Assembly: GCA_024648695.1 (NCBI GenBank)
Contig: JACAVV010000014.1
Coordinates: forward strand, 1-64,000
Origin: Nitrospina sp.
GTDB taxonomy: Bacteria > Nitrospinota > Nitrospinia > Nitrospinales > JACRGP01
Reading direction: 5' to 3'
Length of the DNA: 64,000 nucleotides
Each line of letters opens with the position of its first letter. Position 1 is the stretch's first letter. Under the pieces are notes generated by a model. The model ran no database searches and was not told the origin of the DNA. It saw only the letters and a list, made by a program, of their open reading frames with translations. This document shows, one piece after another, positions 1 through 9,031 of this stretch. A program made the translations under genes and the position numbers.

Positions 1-377
1 GCATAAGCGATGGAAGGCTCGGGATCACCCCTCTCCCGAGTAAAAAAGGGGTAAAACGGGACAACATAGATCCGGCTTAAATCGAAAACAAAAAATTATT
101 GCTCATTTTTTAAATTTAAAATCCTAAATCCCTCTATTTTCTGAATTTTTAGAGGTGCCCTTTATATTTCCAGGTTCCATAGTTCAGGCCTATAAAATCG
201 AAATTTAAAGTGAAATAGATATTCATTATAATTCTATTATTATGTTGCCGCTGTTTAGGTAAGAGGTCAATGCAGAAATCTCTTCCGAAGGGAGGAGAAA
301 ATGAAAATGCAAATATTTTATAAAAGGGGATTGGAACAGGTTGGAATCAATTCAGCGATGAGAGGGTATTGAGAGGA
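1..377. other. Intergenic left edge with one very short ORF
   Basis: The first 300 bases are AT-rich and hold no convincing gene. A short hairpin (arms CTCGGGA/TCCCGAG) lies near position 18-40. The only coding hint is the 23-codon ORF at 301-372, listed separately. The DUF707 gene ends at 378 on the opposite strand. Confidence 0.5.
301..372 (+). CDS. Possible 23-residue peptide with a strong ribosome binding site
   Basis: A short ORF starts with ATG and is preceded by GGGAGGAG about five bases upstream, one of the stronger Shine-Dalgarno sequences in the window. The peptide begins MKMQIFYKRG and ends MRGY. It has no recognisable domain and no membrane segment. It ends five bases before the convergent DUF707 gene. 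The case rests only on the RBS, so it may be chance. Confidence 0.2.
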   Translation: MKMQIFYKRGLEQVGINSAMRGY

Positions 378-1253
378 TCAGGCGAGTTCGCCGAGGATCT
401 TTTTTTCGCTGGCGTGAAAGGTTTTGTGGCGTTCGAACAGGTCCATCATAATTCTATGGTTTTCGCGTCCAACGCTACTTTTGCTGGAGGATTTTCGCAT
501 ATGGATGACCGGTTCACAATCGATAATCCCCACATTTTGTAGATGACAATAGGATTTCGCCAGGTGATCGTAACCCCATCCCCAGAAATTATGGTCGGCT
601 TCCATCATTTTCCAATAACGTGTCCAGGCATCGCGCGTGAACACCTGTACCATCACCTCAGCAAAATCTGTGAAGCGACCGACTGGAGAGGGATGTTGCA
701 GGGTGATATCATGGGAATAAACTGAAATGTGTGACAGGGCAGGTTGCGCCATGTCCAATTTATTGCGCTCAAAAATATCCAGAAAATTCTGGTAGGAAAA
801 ATCGTGAATGTCAATATCATCCACCCAGGGGAAAATGTAATCGTAGCCCTGACAATACTCGGGGGTCAGGTATTTCTTGTAAAAATAACAGAGGATTCCT
901 TTTTCGCGAATGATTTTACATTTTTCAAATACGGGCTCATCGAAGGACGTGTCATCGTATGCGAAAATCAAATAGTCAAAATTTTCGTGTCCGAACCTGT
1001 GTATCACTTTTGCAAGATAAGGCTTACCCTTGGCCCCTACCGGAGATGCGTATAGAATTTTCCAGGGGTGTTTTTTTGGCTTGGGTTTGGTAGCCAGTTG
1101 CAAGTTTCCCTGAAGGGGATAGCGACAGCGGTCAAACCCTATTTTCAAGAACCAGTAAAACTCCAGGAATTTCTGCTTCCAGCGAATTTTACGGATGCGC
1201 TCAACTGGGTCGCTAAATAGCGTTGGGGTTTCGGGATAAGTTATCTGATACAT
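378..1253 (-). CDS. DUF707-like protein (glycosyltransferase-like)
   Basis: A 291-residue soluble protein with no signal peptide. The middle contains FAYDD near residue 117 and FPWVDDIDIHDF near residue 142, followed by a segment starting MAQPALS. This resembles the DUF707 family, which has a nucleotide-diphospho-sugar-transferase-like fold with acidic DDxD motifs. A second conserved patch, FWGWGYDH, lies near residue 222 and is typical of glycosyltransferase acceptor regions. The basic N-terminus (residues 18-60) may contact membranes or polysaccharide. It stands alone with AT-rich DNA on both sides. The family assignment is from memory of motifs and the substrate is unknown. Confidence 0.6.
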   Translation of the reverse strand: MYQITYPETPTLFSDPVERIRKIRWKQKFLEFYWFLKIGFDRCRYPLQGNLQLATKPKPKKHPWKILYASPVGAKGKPYLAKVIHRFGHENFDYLIFAYDDTSFDEPVFEKCKIIREKGILCYFYKKYLTPEYCQGYDYIFPWVDDIDIHDFSYQNFLDIFERNKLDMAQPALSHISVYSHDITLQHPSPVGRFTDFAEVMVQVFTRDAWTRYWKMMEADHNFWGWGYDHLAKSYCHLQNVGIIDCEPVIHMRKSSSKSSVGRENHRIMMDLFERHKTFHASEKKILGELA

Positions 1254-2166
1254 TTTTTGGTTAACACTTTATTAAACTGTAGATAATACTCAATCAGTAT
1301 ATTATTATTAATTAAAAAAGGCAACCCTTTTGGGGTAATAATATGGGTGTTTAATAAAATGAGTTGATCACTATTCTCATTTCGCATTCAAAAAGACTGA
1401 TTTTAAAGGGTTTACTTTGTTTTAGCTGTTTTTGAGCCAATTGATTTATTTTGAAAGTGCCAATTTCCTTATTAAATGCATAGAATGTAAAGATTTAGTA
1501 TTTATTCGAATGTTTGAATATTATACCAATATCAAACGTGAATTCTATATAAATCGGAGTTTTTCAAGATTTATATTCGCCAAGATTCTCGTTTCAGGGT
1601 ATAAATTATTGAAAAACAAAGTATTTATTTCTTCCGGAGCTTTATACTTTTTTAAGGGTAGATGATTGGGTAAATCGTGTATTACATTTATTTCTAGCTA
1701 AGATTGGCAAACCTGTGTGAAAAGATCTTATTTCCCCTGTTTTAATCTGAGATGAAGTTCAAATCAAAAGCGCTGAAAGTACCGGTCAGCAACGCTGATC
1801 CTTACGCGACCAAAAAAGACAAACGACGCGGATTGGGTTGTGGGGCTGGGAGCGCATTTGATGATATTATTGCCCGGCAAGAAAGCAATGGCGCATTAAC
1901 ACATTGAATGGCGGGAAGAGGGCCATGGAACATTTGGAAGGACGCGTCTTAAGTAAATTGATGATTCCTGGGAGCTATGAAAAAATGGCCATGGATTGAC
2001 CATGAATGTGTTCCAGGATTCTTGATAAAGAGCCCGACCTTATACCTGAATAGTAAATGGATCCGGTTGGGCTCTATTTTCTAATAAATCCTGCTTTTCA
2101 TAGATCCGCTGGAGAGCTTCCTGTCCCATTGGTAACTGTTACTGTTTGAAGTGCGAGAAGTAGCAA
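1254..2166. other. Long AT-rich intergenic region, probably decayed
   Basis: More than 900 bases without a confident gene. A 77-codon reading frame at 1432-1665 has low-complexity composition and no RBS and was not accepted. Around 1752-2000 the composition becomes more gene-like, with two short overlapping reading frames in different phases; the first is listed separately. Confidence 0.5.
1752..1907 (+). CDS. Possible 51-residue ORF, perhaps the front part of a frameshifted small gene
   Basis: The reading frame starts MKFKSKALKV and runs to a TGA at 1905, passing a GLGCGAG stretch. Another frame opens at once downstream (1924-1998, starting MEHLEGRVLS). The two together look more protein-like than the surrounding DNA, so this may be a small gene broken by a frameshift. 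There is no convincing RBS and no family is recognised. Confidence 0.2.
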   Translation: MKFKSKALKVPVSNADPYATKKDKRRGLGCGAGSAFDDIIARQESNGALTH

Positions 2167-2514
2167 CTATATAAAAATCGAAAGGAATTTGTATTGCAGG
2201 GTGGCTACGATGTCGGCAAAACCGCCGAGGATAAGTGACAGGCTCAAAAAAAGGTAGGCTTTTTTGCGGTCCATTCGCATCTGTACAATGTCCAGCAGGA
2301 ATCCGGCACCCATAAGGCCAAAGAAAAATACACGTTGCACATTCATCAAAATCTCCTGCCCGGGGGCGTCGTTTCCCAGGCCTGTGATACGCCCGACACT
2401 GTACAAGCTGACCATATACAGACCGATTAACAAAACGGTCCAGGCCTTTTGAACCAGCATTTGCAATTCGATCATTTGTTGTTCAGGGGGTTTATGTTCT
2501 TCTGGATTGTCCAT
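2167..2514 (-). CDS. Small hypothetical membrane protein
   Basis: A 115-residue protein with an acidic N-terminus (MDNPEEHKPP) and about three hydrophobic segments: residues 24-44, 63-82 and 88-108. A short basic loop (MRMDRKKA) separates the second and third. No family is recognised. It sits alone, divergent from the peroxiredoxin gene. It is likely an inner-membrane protein of unknown role. Confidence 0.6.
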   Translation of the reverse strand: MDNPEEHKPPEQQMIELQMLVQKAWTVLLIGLYMVSLYSVGRITGLGNDAPGQEILMNVQRVFFFGLMGAGFLLDIVQMRMDRKKAYLFLSLSLILGGFADIVATLQYKFLSIFI

Positions 2515-2863
2515 GATAATTTTGGTTTGAATTTATGCCAAGAGGTTGAACGAAAAAATATTATGGCCTGGTATTGGCCTGCCGCAGTTCAGAAAGCCAT
2601 CTCACCTCACGCCGGACGGTAGGTGTTTAGGTTAAGTGGCTTGAGATTTTCCATTGTTTTCCTGGAATGCTCTCGTGCTATAATTTGTCTAACCGCATCA
2701 GGTATTATTTTCTTACAATCCAGATTACATCACAATTTAAAAATCTGTAACGCAAAATTGCCCAGCAGAATTATCAACCACTTGATGGATTTAACCTGGT
2801 GGCAATGTCTGGGCATTTGATTATTTATTGAATCAACCAATCGGTTTTTGAAAGGATTGAACT
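2515..2863. other. Intergenic region upstream of the peroxiredoxin
   Basis: About 350 bases separate the divergent membrane-protein and peroxiredoxin genes. No coding signal is convincing. A short inverted repeat TTGATT/AATCAA sits around 2817-2836, some 30 bases ahead of the peroxiredoxin start, and might be a regulator site. The RBS of the peroxiredoxin is GAAAGGA. Confidence 0.35.
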
Positions 2864-3499
2864 ATGGCCATTAGACTTGGAGACACCGCCCCGGATTTTA
2901 CGGCGGAAACGACAGAAGGTACGATTAATTTTCATGAGTGGTTGGGGGATAGTTGGGGAATTTTGTTTTCCCACCCCAAGGACTACACTCCCGTATGTAC
3001 GACGGAGTTGGGACGCGTTGCCAACCTGAAGGAAGAATTCGCCAAAAGAGGCGTGAAGGTATTGGCTTTGAGCGTGGATCCTGTCGATTCACACAAAGGA
3101 TGGGTGAACGACATCAACGAAACGCAAAACTGCACAGTGGGTTATCCCATCATCGCCGACCCTGAGCGTAAAGTGGCGACGATGTATGACATGATTCATC
3201 CGAATGCCCTGGACAATCTGACGGTGCGATCCGTGTTTGTCGTCGGTCCTGACAAAAAAGTGAAGCTGACGCTTACCTACCCTGCGTCAACCGGAAGGAA
3301 TTTCGATGAGATTTTGCGCGTGATCGATTCGCTTCAACTCACGGCCAACCACAGCGTCGCGACGCCTGTGGACTGGAAATGGGGCGAAGATTGTGTTGTG
3401 GTTCCGGCGATCAAAACCGAGGACATCCCTGCGAAGTTTCCAAAGGGACACAAGGTCATAAAACCTTATCTGAGGACCACACCTCAGCCGAACATTTAG
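2864..3499 (+). CDS. 1-Cys peroxiredoxin, Prx6 family
   Basis: This 211-residue thiol peroxidase reduces hydrogen peroxide and organic hydroperoxides in the cytoplasm. The peroxidatic cysteine is C45 in the motif YTPVCTTE. The Prx6-type C-terminal extension starting at VDWKWGEDCVV is present. Two further cysteines, in QNCTV (near 89) and GEDCV, are not in the usual 2-Cys resolving positions, so reductant-dependent 1-Cys chemistry is expected. Length matches Prx6 (about 210-220). It is a single-gene unit with its own terminator. Confidence 0.92.
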   Translation: MAIRLGDTAPDFTAETTEGTINFHEWLGDSWGILFSHPKDYTPVCTTELGRVANLKEEFAKRGVKVLALSVDPVDSHKGWVNDINETQNCTVGYPIIADPERKVATMYDMIHPNALDNLTVRSVFVVGPDKKVKLTLTYPASTGRNFDEILRVIDSLQLTANHSVATPVDWKWGEDCVVVPAIKTEDIPAKFPKGHKVIKPYLRTTPQPNI

Positions 3500-3518
3500 A
3501 ATCACTTCTTTTTAGAAG

Positions 3519-3552
3519 GGGGGCGGCCTGTTAGGGTACGCCCCCTTTTTTA
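3519..3552 (+). terminator. Rho-independent terminator of the peroxiredoxin gene
   Basis: Perfect 7-bp GC stem (GGGGGCG at 3519-3525 with CGCCCCC at 3539-3545) followed by seven T residues, 20 bases after the peroxiredoxin stop codon. Confidence 0.9.
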
Positions 3553-3588
3553 GCTGTTTCACTATTCCTGATCGATTGCCATTTGCTA

Positions 3589-4470
3589 ATGAACGAACCT
3601 TCCTCCGATACACAGATTTCTTCTCTCATCCGCTTGTTGAATGACCCGGATGAGTTCACCTGGAAACAAGTCAAGTCACGACTCCTGGAAATTGGTCAGG
3701 ATGCAATACCTTTCCTTCAGTTGGCTTTGCAGGAGGAGGATGTTCTCACTCGAAAGCGTGCGCTTCAGGCTCTGGAGATGTTGCATCCCCAAAAAATCCG
3801 CGAAAAATTTCAGAATCTGGCACGGGACAAATCGGAGTCCGTTTCTTTTCTTGAACAAGGGGTCTTGTTGATCGCTGAATTTGCCTACCCTCAAATCGAA
3901 CCCAAGGAAATTTCAGATCCTCTGGATGCTTTGGCGGAAGAGTTTAAGGACCGTCTGCTTCCATCCGATTCGGCGCGGCGGCTGATCGAGAAGTTGGCTC
4001 ATTTCCTGTTCATTGAAAAGGGGTATAGTGGTAACGAGGAAAACTATTTTGACCCGAACAACAGTTATTTTAATATGGTGCTGAGTGGGAAAAAAGGAAT
4101 CCCCATCACCCTATCGGTGTTGTGCGTGTTGGTAGCCCGGCGCCTGGACTTGCCGGTGTTTGGTGTGGGTATGCCTTCGCATTTTATCGCAAAGTATGAG
4201 ACCCCTCGGGAAACCTTGTATTTTGACCCCTACCATCAGGGCAAGTTTTTAACGACCCGAGAGTGTGAGCAAATGATACGCAATATGGGATTCGATTATG
4301 AAGAGCGGTTTTTACAAATCAGCACGCACCGCGAAATCCTGATTCGTATGCTGAATAATCTGATCCTGATCTACAATCGTAAAAAAGAAACCCGGCGTTC
4401 CGAAGCGCTTGCCGAATACGCTCAAATCCTTGCCTCCGCCGCCGGTGAAGGCGGCCCCGCAAAACGTTAA
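3589..4470 (+). CDS. SirB1-family transglutaminase-like protein
   Basis: A soluble protein of 293 residues. The N-terminal third is helical and HEAT-like (residues 10-95: repeated IPFLQLALQ-type helices). The rest matches the SirB1/Transglut_core2 family. In it NEENYFDPNNSYFNMVLSGK leads to GIPITLSVLCVLVARR, where cysteine takes the papain-like nucleophile position, followed by the GMPSHFIAKY histidine motif and YFDPYHQG with the aspartate. The start is placed at the ATG at 3589; an in-frame TTG six bases upstream is the alternative. SirB1 proteins are often found near release-factor genes, but here none is present. The biochemical role of the family is not established. Confidence 0.8.
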   Translation: MNEPSSDTQISSLIRLLNDPDEFTWKQVKSRLLEIGQDAIPFLQLALQEEDVLTRKRALQALEMLHPQKIREKFQNLARDKSESVSFLEQGVLLIAEFAYPQIEPKEISDPLDALAEEFKDRLLPSDSARRLIEKLAHFLFIEKGYSGNEENYFDPNNSYFNMVLSGKKGIPITLSVLCVLVARRLDLPVFGVGMPSHFIAKYETPRETLYFDPYHQGKFLTTRECEQMIRNMGFDYEERFLQISTHREILIRMLNNLILIYNRKKETRRSEALAEYAQILASAAGEGGPAKR

Positions 4471-4616
4471 CTCCTCCGTGGAGAGCGGACATGCGAAAAG
4501 TTGTCCTGCGATCCGTCATCATTGAACGGAATATAAACAGCTTGGATTCGATCAATCGTTATTTCATGCGGTAATTGGCCAATAACTGGAGTTGACCAAC
4601 CCTCTTATTTTCCACA

Positions 4617-7001
4617 TCACGAAACAAAAGCACCTTTTTGTTCCAGGGGTAAGGTGATGATGAAGGTGGTTCCCATCCCCGGTTTCGAATCAACTTCGAT
4701 ATGCCCCCCGTATTTTTCAATGATGCGATAGACGATGTTCAATCCCAGGCCCGTTCCTTCTCCCTGTTCTTTTGTGGTGAAAAACGGATCAAATATTTTC
4801 GAAACGTAATCTGGTGGAATACCGGGTCCGTTGTCGGCAATTATTATTTCGATATGGTCGGATTCCGCGCAGGTCGCAATGGTGATGCGCCCTTTACCGT
4901 CCATTGCCTGCACCGCGTTGCGCACGATATTCAAAAATACCTGTTGAATTTCTTCTGGCTTTGCGTTGATCATTGGCAAATCAGAATACTCCTTCAATAA
5001 CTCCACGTCGTCGGAATAGGAATCCAGCAAAGCCATTTCAATGGCCGCATCCATCATATCGTTCAGCGCAACACTCTGCACGACATCCTTGTCGTTGGTT
5101 CTCGAATACCCTGATAGATTGAGAATGACCGAAGCCATATGGCGCGAGCGTCCCAGTATTTTTTCCGCATACTTTTGGATTTTGACCGGATCCTTTTCAT
5201 CCAGAAGGGCTTCTGTGAACCCCATGATGGTGTACAAGGGATTGTTCATCTCGTGCGCGATTCCTGCCGCAAGGGTTCCCAAACCAGACAGCTTTTCAGT
5301 GCGGGCGAGCCGGTCGAGCAATTTTTTCTCATCGGTGATATCTTTTAAAATCAGACCGGTTCGATGCTCTTCACCATCGCCTGTATCCATGTCAAAAAAC
5401 TGGTAAGCGAAAATGCAATCCTCAATTTTCAAGGTGGATTGGTAGTGCGTATGGCCGTCCAGCTTCGGTGGAAGTAGCGGGTCTTGTGGTTGGTATTGTT
5501 TTGAATCCGGGTAATTCGTCCTGGCCGATTCCAACACGGAATTTTGTTGGTAGTCGAATAAGCTCGAATTCAGTTTTTCCAGCTCTTTTGAGAAGGCGGG
5601 CTGAACACGGTCCAGACCCTGCCCAATATAATCGCGGTTACCAAGATCCAGAAACTTTTCGAAGGCATCGTTGGCAAACTCAATTCGGCCTGAAGGATCG
5701 AAAATGACGATGGCTTCAGGAACACTTTTCAGCACCTGTTCTGTGTACTCCTTTAAAAAATCCACCTGCCTAGACTTTTTCTCCACCTCCATTTCGAGGC
5801 CGGCAAAAGATTTTTGCAACAACAGGTTCATGCTGTTGATTTCATTTGCGAGCGATTCGATTTCATCGCCCGTGCGAATGTCGAGCTTTTCTGTCGGTTC
5901 ACCGCGTCCAATCGCTCCGGCGGTTTTTTGAAGCTGGCGAATGGGATTCACCACCCGGTCGGCGGCAAATGAACCCATGATAAGAATCAGTAAAACCGAT
6001 CCAAACCCGGAGGCGGAAATCCAGAGAAACAGTTTTTGAGTGGGCGCGAACAGTTCCTCTGTGGATTGCCAGGCGAAGGTAAACAATTTTTGTCCGGAGG
6101 ATTCCTCAATAATTTTGTTGGTTTGGTCCAAAGGGGAATACCCGATAATCGATAAACTCTCGCCCCCATGACCATCGCCTCGAACTTCAACCCAATCCGC
6201 TTGTGGACCAGTAACGCTTTTTATAAGAACAGGATCTTTCAGATGATGCCCCGTGGGTAAAATCGGACATTCCAACACCACGCCTTCCGAGTTGATGAGC
6301 ATCACGTGGCCGGTATCCCCGAAAAGAATAGGTTCAATAGCAGAAGCGAAAAAATCTTTCACATAATACATTCGGTGAAGAACAGCTAGGGGCGCATTTT
6401 TTTCGCTTCTTACCGGAACGGCTATTTCAAATACGAACCGTGATTTATCTCTGGCACGGACCACAGGTCCCAAATAAACTTTTTTGGGGAGGGCTTGATA
6501 GAAAAAGCTCCAGGATGCCTGGCTGGTTTGCATAGGCTTGGGTGGGGCGGCAATGCTGGCTATGAGATTGCCTTCTATACCTGTAATAAACAGGTGTTCT
6601 GTGGCCTCGCTATAGCGAATATCGCTTTCCAACAGGTTTTGCAGTATCAGGCTAGCGGTCCGGTCAATCACCTTTGGGGATTCCGGAAGGGAGCTTGCTG
6701 GAAAAGAGGAGGGCAGGCTTTTTAGGGCAGACAACAAATCGGGGTCATTCGCCCAATGTTTTAACTGCTCGATTTCTTCGTTGAACAGTAAGTCAATTTT
6801 GGTGGAAGTTTCAAATGCCAGCGCTTCGAAACTGGCGCCAAGAACGCTCCTCAAGGACTTGTTGCCCTGGAAATAGGCGATCATCATAGCTAACAGCAAT
6901 GGCAAGGCGCCTACACCTATCATAATGAGGATGAGTCTTCGTTTCAATCCCCGGCGAAAAATTCCGTCCCATCGAATGCTGTTGAAAAAAGAAGCGGCCA
7001 T
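4617..7001 (-). CDS. Membrane sensor histidine kinase with extracytoplasmic sensor, HAMP and PAS domains
   Basis: A 794-residue kinase. A first membrane helix at residues 22-44 leads to a long periplasmic sensor region (about 45-325, Cache-like). A second helix (about 328-348) joins a HAMP linker (VVNPIRQLQ onward), a coiled coil, and a PAS domain (about 425-550). The HisKA phospho-acceptor is in GIAHEMNNPL. The ATPase domain carries N-box IVRNAVQAM, DNGPGIPP and GTGLGLNIVY, so it should be active. The nearest upstream gene is a stand-alone receiver domain, the likely partner, although a terminator lies between them. The signal is not evident from sequence. Confidence 0.9.
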   Translation of the reverse strand: MAASFFNSIRWDGIFRRGLKRRLILIMIGVGALPLLLAMMIAYFQGNKSLRSVLGASFEALAFETSTKIDLLFNEEIEQLKHWANDPDLLSALKSLPSSFPASSLPESPKVIDRTASLILQNLLESDIRYSEATEHLFITGIEGNLIASIAAPPKPMQTSQASWSFFYQALPKKVYLGPVVRARDKSRFVFEIAVPVRSEKNAPLAVLHRMYYVKDFFASAIEPILFGDTGHVMLINSEGVVLECPILPTGHHLKDPVLIKSVTGPQADWVEVRGDGHGGESLSIIGYSPLDQTNKIIEESSGQKLFTFAWQSTEELFAPTQKLFLWISASGFGSVLLILIMGSFAADRVVNPIRQLQKTAGAIGRGEPTEKLDIRTGDEIESLANEINSMNLLLQKSFAGLEMEVEKKSRQVDFLKEYTEQVLKSVPEAIVIFDPSGRIEFANDAFEKFLDLGNRDYIGQGLDRVQPAFSKELEKLNSSLFDYQQNSVLESARTNYPDSKQYQPQDPLLPPKLDGHTHYQSTLKIEDCIFAYQFFDMDTGDGEEHRTGLILKDITDEKKLLDRLARTEKLSGLGTLAAGIAHEMNNPLYTIMGFTEALLDEKDPVKIQKYAEKILGRSRHMASVILNLSGYSRTNDKDVVQSVALNDMMDAAIEMALLDSYSDDVELLKEYSDLPMINAKPEEIQQVFLNIVRNAVQAMDGKGRITIATCAESDHIEIIIADNGPGIPPDYVSKIFDPFFTTKEQGEGTGLGLNIVYRIIEKYGGHIEVDSKPGMGTTFIITLPLEQKGAFVS

Positions 7002-7098
7002 GGTACAGCAAACCTGGTAACTGAAAAAGGCATCAAGTCGTACTAACCACCCTTAAAGACTTTGACACAAACAAAACCAGAGCCTGTTTTCAAGGTTG

Positions 7099-7128
7099 AA
7101 AAAAGTCCCGGAGGGTGGCCCCTCCGGG
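7099..7128 (-). terminator. Terminator between the receiver gene and the kinase gene
   Basis: Perfect 9-bp stem (CCCGGAGGG at 7107-7115 with CCCTCCGGG at 7120-7128) with a U-run on the minus strand (A residues at 7099-7104). It ends or attenuates transcription after the receiver gene, so the kinase is either read through or has its own promoter. Confidence 0.85.
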
Positions 7129-7149
7129 ATTCCATTGGATGGAAATTCC

Positions 7150-7572
7150 TTAAGCGTAATCAAAATTTTGTTCCATAGACAAAATTTCTTCAACCTTGGC
7201 AATCAGTTTTTCTTTATCTACTGGTTTTACCAGATAACCTTTCACTCCTTTTTGCATTAAAGAGACGGCCAAATCGGTATCCGGGTATCCGCTGATGACC
7301 AGGATAGGAATCGATGGGGCGTTTTTCATCAAATAGTCGATGCATTCCAGACCATTTACTTTGGGCATTCTGATGTCGCAAATAATCAGGCCCACTTGTA
7401 CCAGGTTAGCCCCGGATTTCATCAGGTTGATGCCTTCTTCTCCGTTTTCGGCTTCGATTAAATCATACTTTTTGGAGCTTAAATGGAGTTTCAGGACATC
7501 TCGTACATCTTCTTCGTCGTCAATGATTAAAATTCTTCCTTTGGTGCCAGTTACGTTTTCGATGAGGGACAT
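7150..7572 (-). CDS. Stand-alone response-regulator receiver domain (CheY-like)
   Basis: This 140-residue protein consists of one receiver domain with no output domain. The acidic pocket is D18/D19 (LIIDDEED), the phospho-acceptor is D66 (IICDIRMP), the switch serine is S94 (VISGYP) and the conserved lysine is K116 (LVKPVD). A phosphorylated single-domain receiver acts by protein contact, as in CheY or phosphorelays. Its neighbour downstream is a histidine kinase whose own C-terminus has no receiver, so the two probably form a pair. It ends with a strong terminator. Confidence 0.92.
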   Translation of the reverse strand: MSLIENVTGTKGRILIIDDEEDVRDVLKLHLSSKKYDLIEAENGEEGINLMKSGANLVQVGLIICDIRMPKVNGLECIDYLMKNAPSIPILVISGYPDTDLAVSLMQKGVKGYLVKPVDKEKLIAKVEEILSMEQNFDYA

Positions 7573-8129
7573 GACAGACTCCTTTTCTTAAAAAGTTTTT
7601 TAAACCGTCAAATGGGAAAAACTTTAAGACAATCCCCAAACTCGAACTTTCACTTTGAAATAGCCATGGATCTGGCCATAATTTGATATGCTACTAATTC
7701 AATATAGGCCTGATAAAAATTTTAGCAACAAGACGCAAGCATTTATTTTGGAAGCAAAAGGATTTGGAGGGTTTGTATCTAATTCTCTTTGATCGAGATT
7801 TTCATCAGGACGCAATAGCCATATTCAATTGGGTTGTATTGCTCTAACCCGCAAGATTGATGCAACCCGTATCGCATGGATCACCTTTTAAACATTGCCT
7901 TTAGTAGGTTGGGGTGACAGAGGAACTCCAACGTTGACAAACTTAGAAAAATGTCAATCCAGGAAATCCCATACAAATCCAACCAAGGGCATCCCCAGAA
8001 ACCCAAACCACCAGGATCGTTTTCATTCGTTTCCAAAAAACAGATGCTAGGGGTTATATGAATGCAACATTTATTATGTTGGGGTTCGTTCCTCACCCCA
8101 ACCCACGGACTACTCCGGCCCTGGGCCGG
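7573..8129. other. Intergenic region with an imperfect inverted repeat
   Basis: About 550 bases with no accepted gene. It holds an inverted repeat: a 20-base left arm beginning GGTTGGGGTGA (7907-7926) and a 16-base right arm ending CACCCCAACC (8088-8103). All 16 bases of the right arm pair with the left, which has four extra bases. The frames inside it are not protein-like. Confidence 0.5.
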
Positions 8130-8408
8130 TCAGGAGATTTTTTTGCAGGATTTTTTGGTGGGGCGGGTGGCCTGGCACTCGATGTTTTCGGTCATGCCGT
8201 TGGCAACGCCGCCGCATGCGGTGCTGACACCTTGCATGATGGTTTCTTCCTCAATCACGCCTTGCACGATCTGGCAGGAGTCGTTGCCCTTGTAGCGCAC
8301 GCAGACTTCACATTCATAATTGCTCCCGGTTAAAATCAGGGTCCAGGAAACGTAACCCAGCACTCCCAGGAACACCAGGGTAGCGATGGTTCCTTTACTC
8401 ATTCTCAA
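8130..8408 (-). CDS. Small membrane-anchored, cysteine-rich hypothetical protein
   Basis: A 92-residue protein with one N-terminal membrane helix (residues 7-27, ATLVFLGVLGYVSWTLIL) and a cysteine-rich remainder: ECEVC, DSCQ, TACGG, IECQ and KSCKK. The tail is expected in the periplasm, where the cysteines could form disulfides or bind metal. It is followed by nothing on its strand for 560 bases. Six bases separate it from the upstream oligoribonuclease gene, so they are probably co-transcribed. No family is recognised. Confidence 0.6.
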   Translation of the reverse strand: MRMSKGTIATLVFLGVLGYVSWTLILTGSNYECEVCVRYKGNDSCQIVQGVIEEETIMQGVSTACGGVANGMTENIECQATRPTKKSCKKIS

Positions 8409-8414
8409 TTGACC

Positions 8415-8993
8415 TCAAGTTGAAGTTTCTGACGATTCGATGGTCGTAAGTTGGAAATAATGCTTTCGGTAAAAAATCAGCTCCTCAAGTGACTCGCGAA
8501 TATCGGTCAAGGCCATGTGGGCTTCACTCTTTTTTGGCGGCATGGGTCCGTCGGGAAACCAGCGCCGAATCACTTCCTTGATCGAGGTGACATCGATGTT
8601 ACGGTAGTGCAGATAGTCATGGAGCTCCGGCATATAACGTTCGAGAAATTTACGGTCTTGTCCCACCGAATTTCCGCACAGAGGGGAGGCGTTGACCGGG
8701 CAATACTTTTTGATAAACTCCAGAGTTTTCCGCTCCGCTTCTTTTTCGGTGACTTTGGAATTCTTGACTCGTTGAATCAAGCCGGAAGCGGTGTGATGGG
8801 TGGTGTTCCATTCATCCATATTGTCCAGAATTTCGTTGCTTTGATGAAGGGCAAGACAGGGGCCTTCTTCCAAAACGTTCAATTCGCTATCGGTGACGAC
8901 TGTGGCAATTTCTATGATCACTTCCTTTTTTACATCCAGCCCGGACATTTCCAGGTCCATCCAAACCAGGTTTAAAGAAGATTTGCGGCCCAT
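8415..8993 (-). CDS. orn: Oligoribonuclease
   Basis: This 192-residue 3'-5' exoribonuclease degrades di- to pentaribonucleotides, including pGpG from cyclic di-GMP breakdown. It is a DEDDh enzyme: D13 and E15 in LVWMDLEMSGLD, a middle acidic motif in CGNSVGQDRKFLE, and the terminal H/D pair in KSEAHMALTDIRESL. Length and motifs fit the Orn family closely. It lies in a leftward operon between the STI1-like secreted protein and the small Cys-rich protein. A PilZ protein elsewhere in the window suggests cyclic di-GMP signalling is in use. Confidence 0.95.
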   Translation of the reverse strand: MGRKSSLNLVWMDLEMSGLDVKKEVIIEIATVVTDSELNVLEEGPCLALHQSNEILDNMDEWNTTHHTASGLIQRVKNSKVTEKEAERKTLEFIKKYCPVNASPLCGNSVGQDRKFLERYMPELHDYLHYRNIDVTSIKEVIRRWFPDGPMPPKKSEAHMALTDIRESLEELIFYRKHYFQLTTIESSETST

Positions 8994-9031
8994 ACCTGGT
9001 TCCTTTCGGCTTGGAATTTATAATGTTTCAT

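Noticed and set aside
1432-1665. A 77-codon plus-strand frame in the AT-rich gap
   Set aside because: Starts at TTG without RBS, composition is skewed to Ile/Phe/Tyr/Lys as expected from AT-rich non-coding DNA, and no motif is seen.
7881-8096. A 71-codon minus-strand frame
   Set aside because: Rich in Cys, Trp and Pro without pattern, lies across the inverted repeat and has no RBS.
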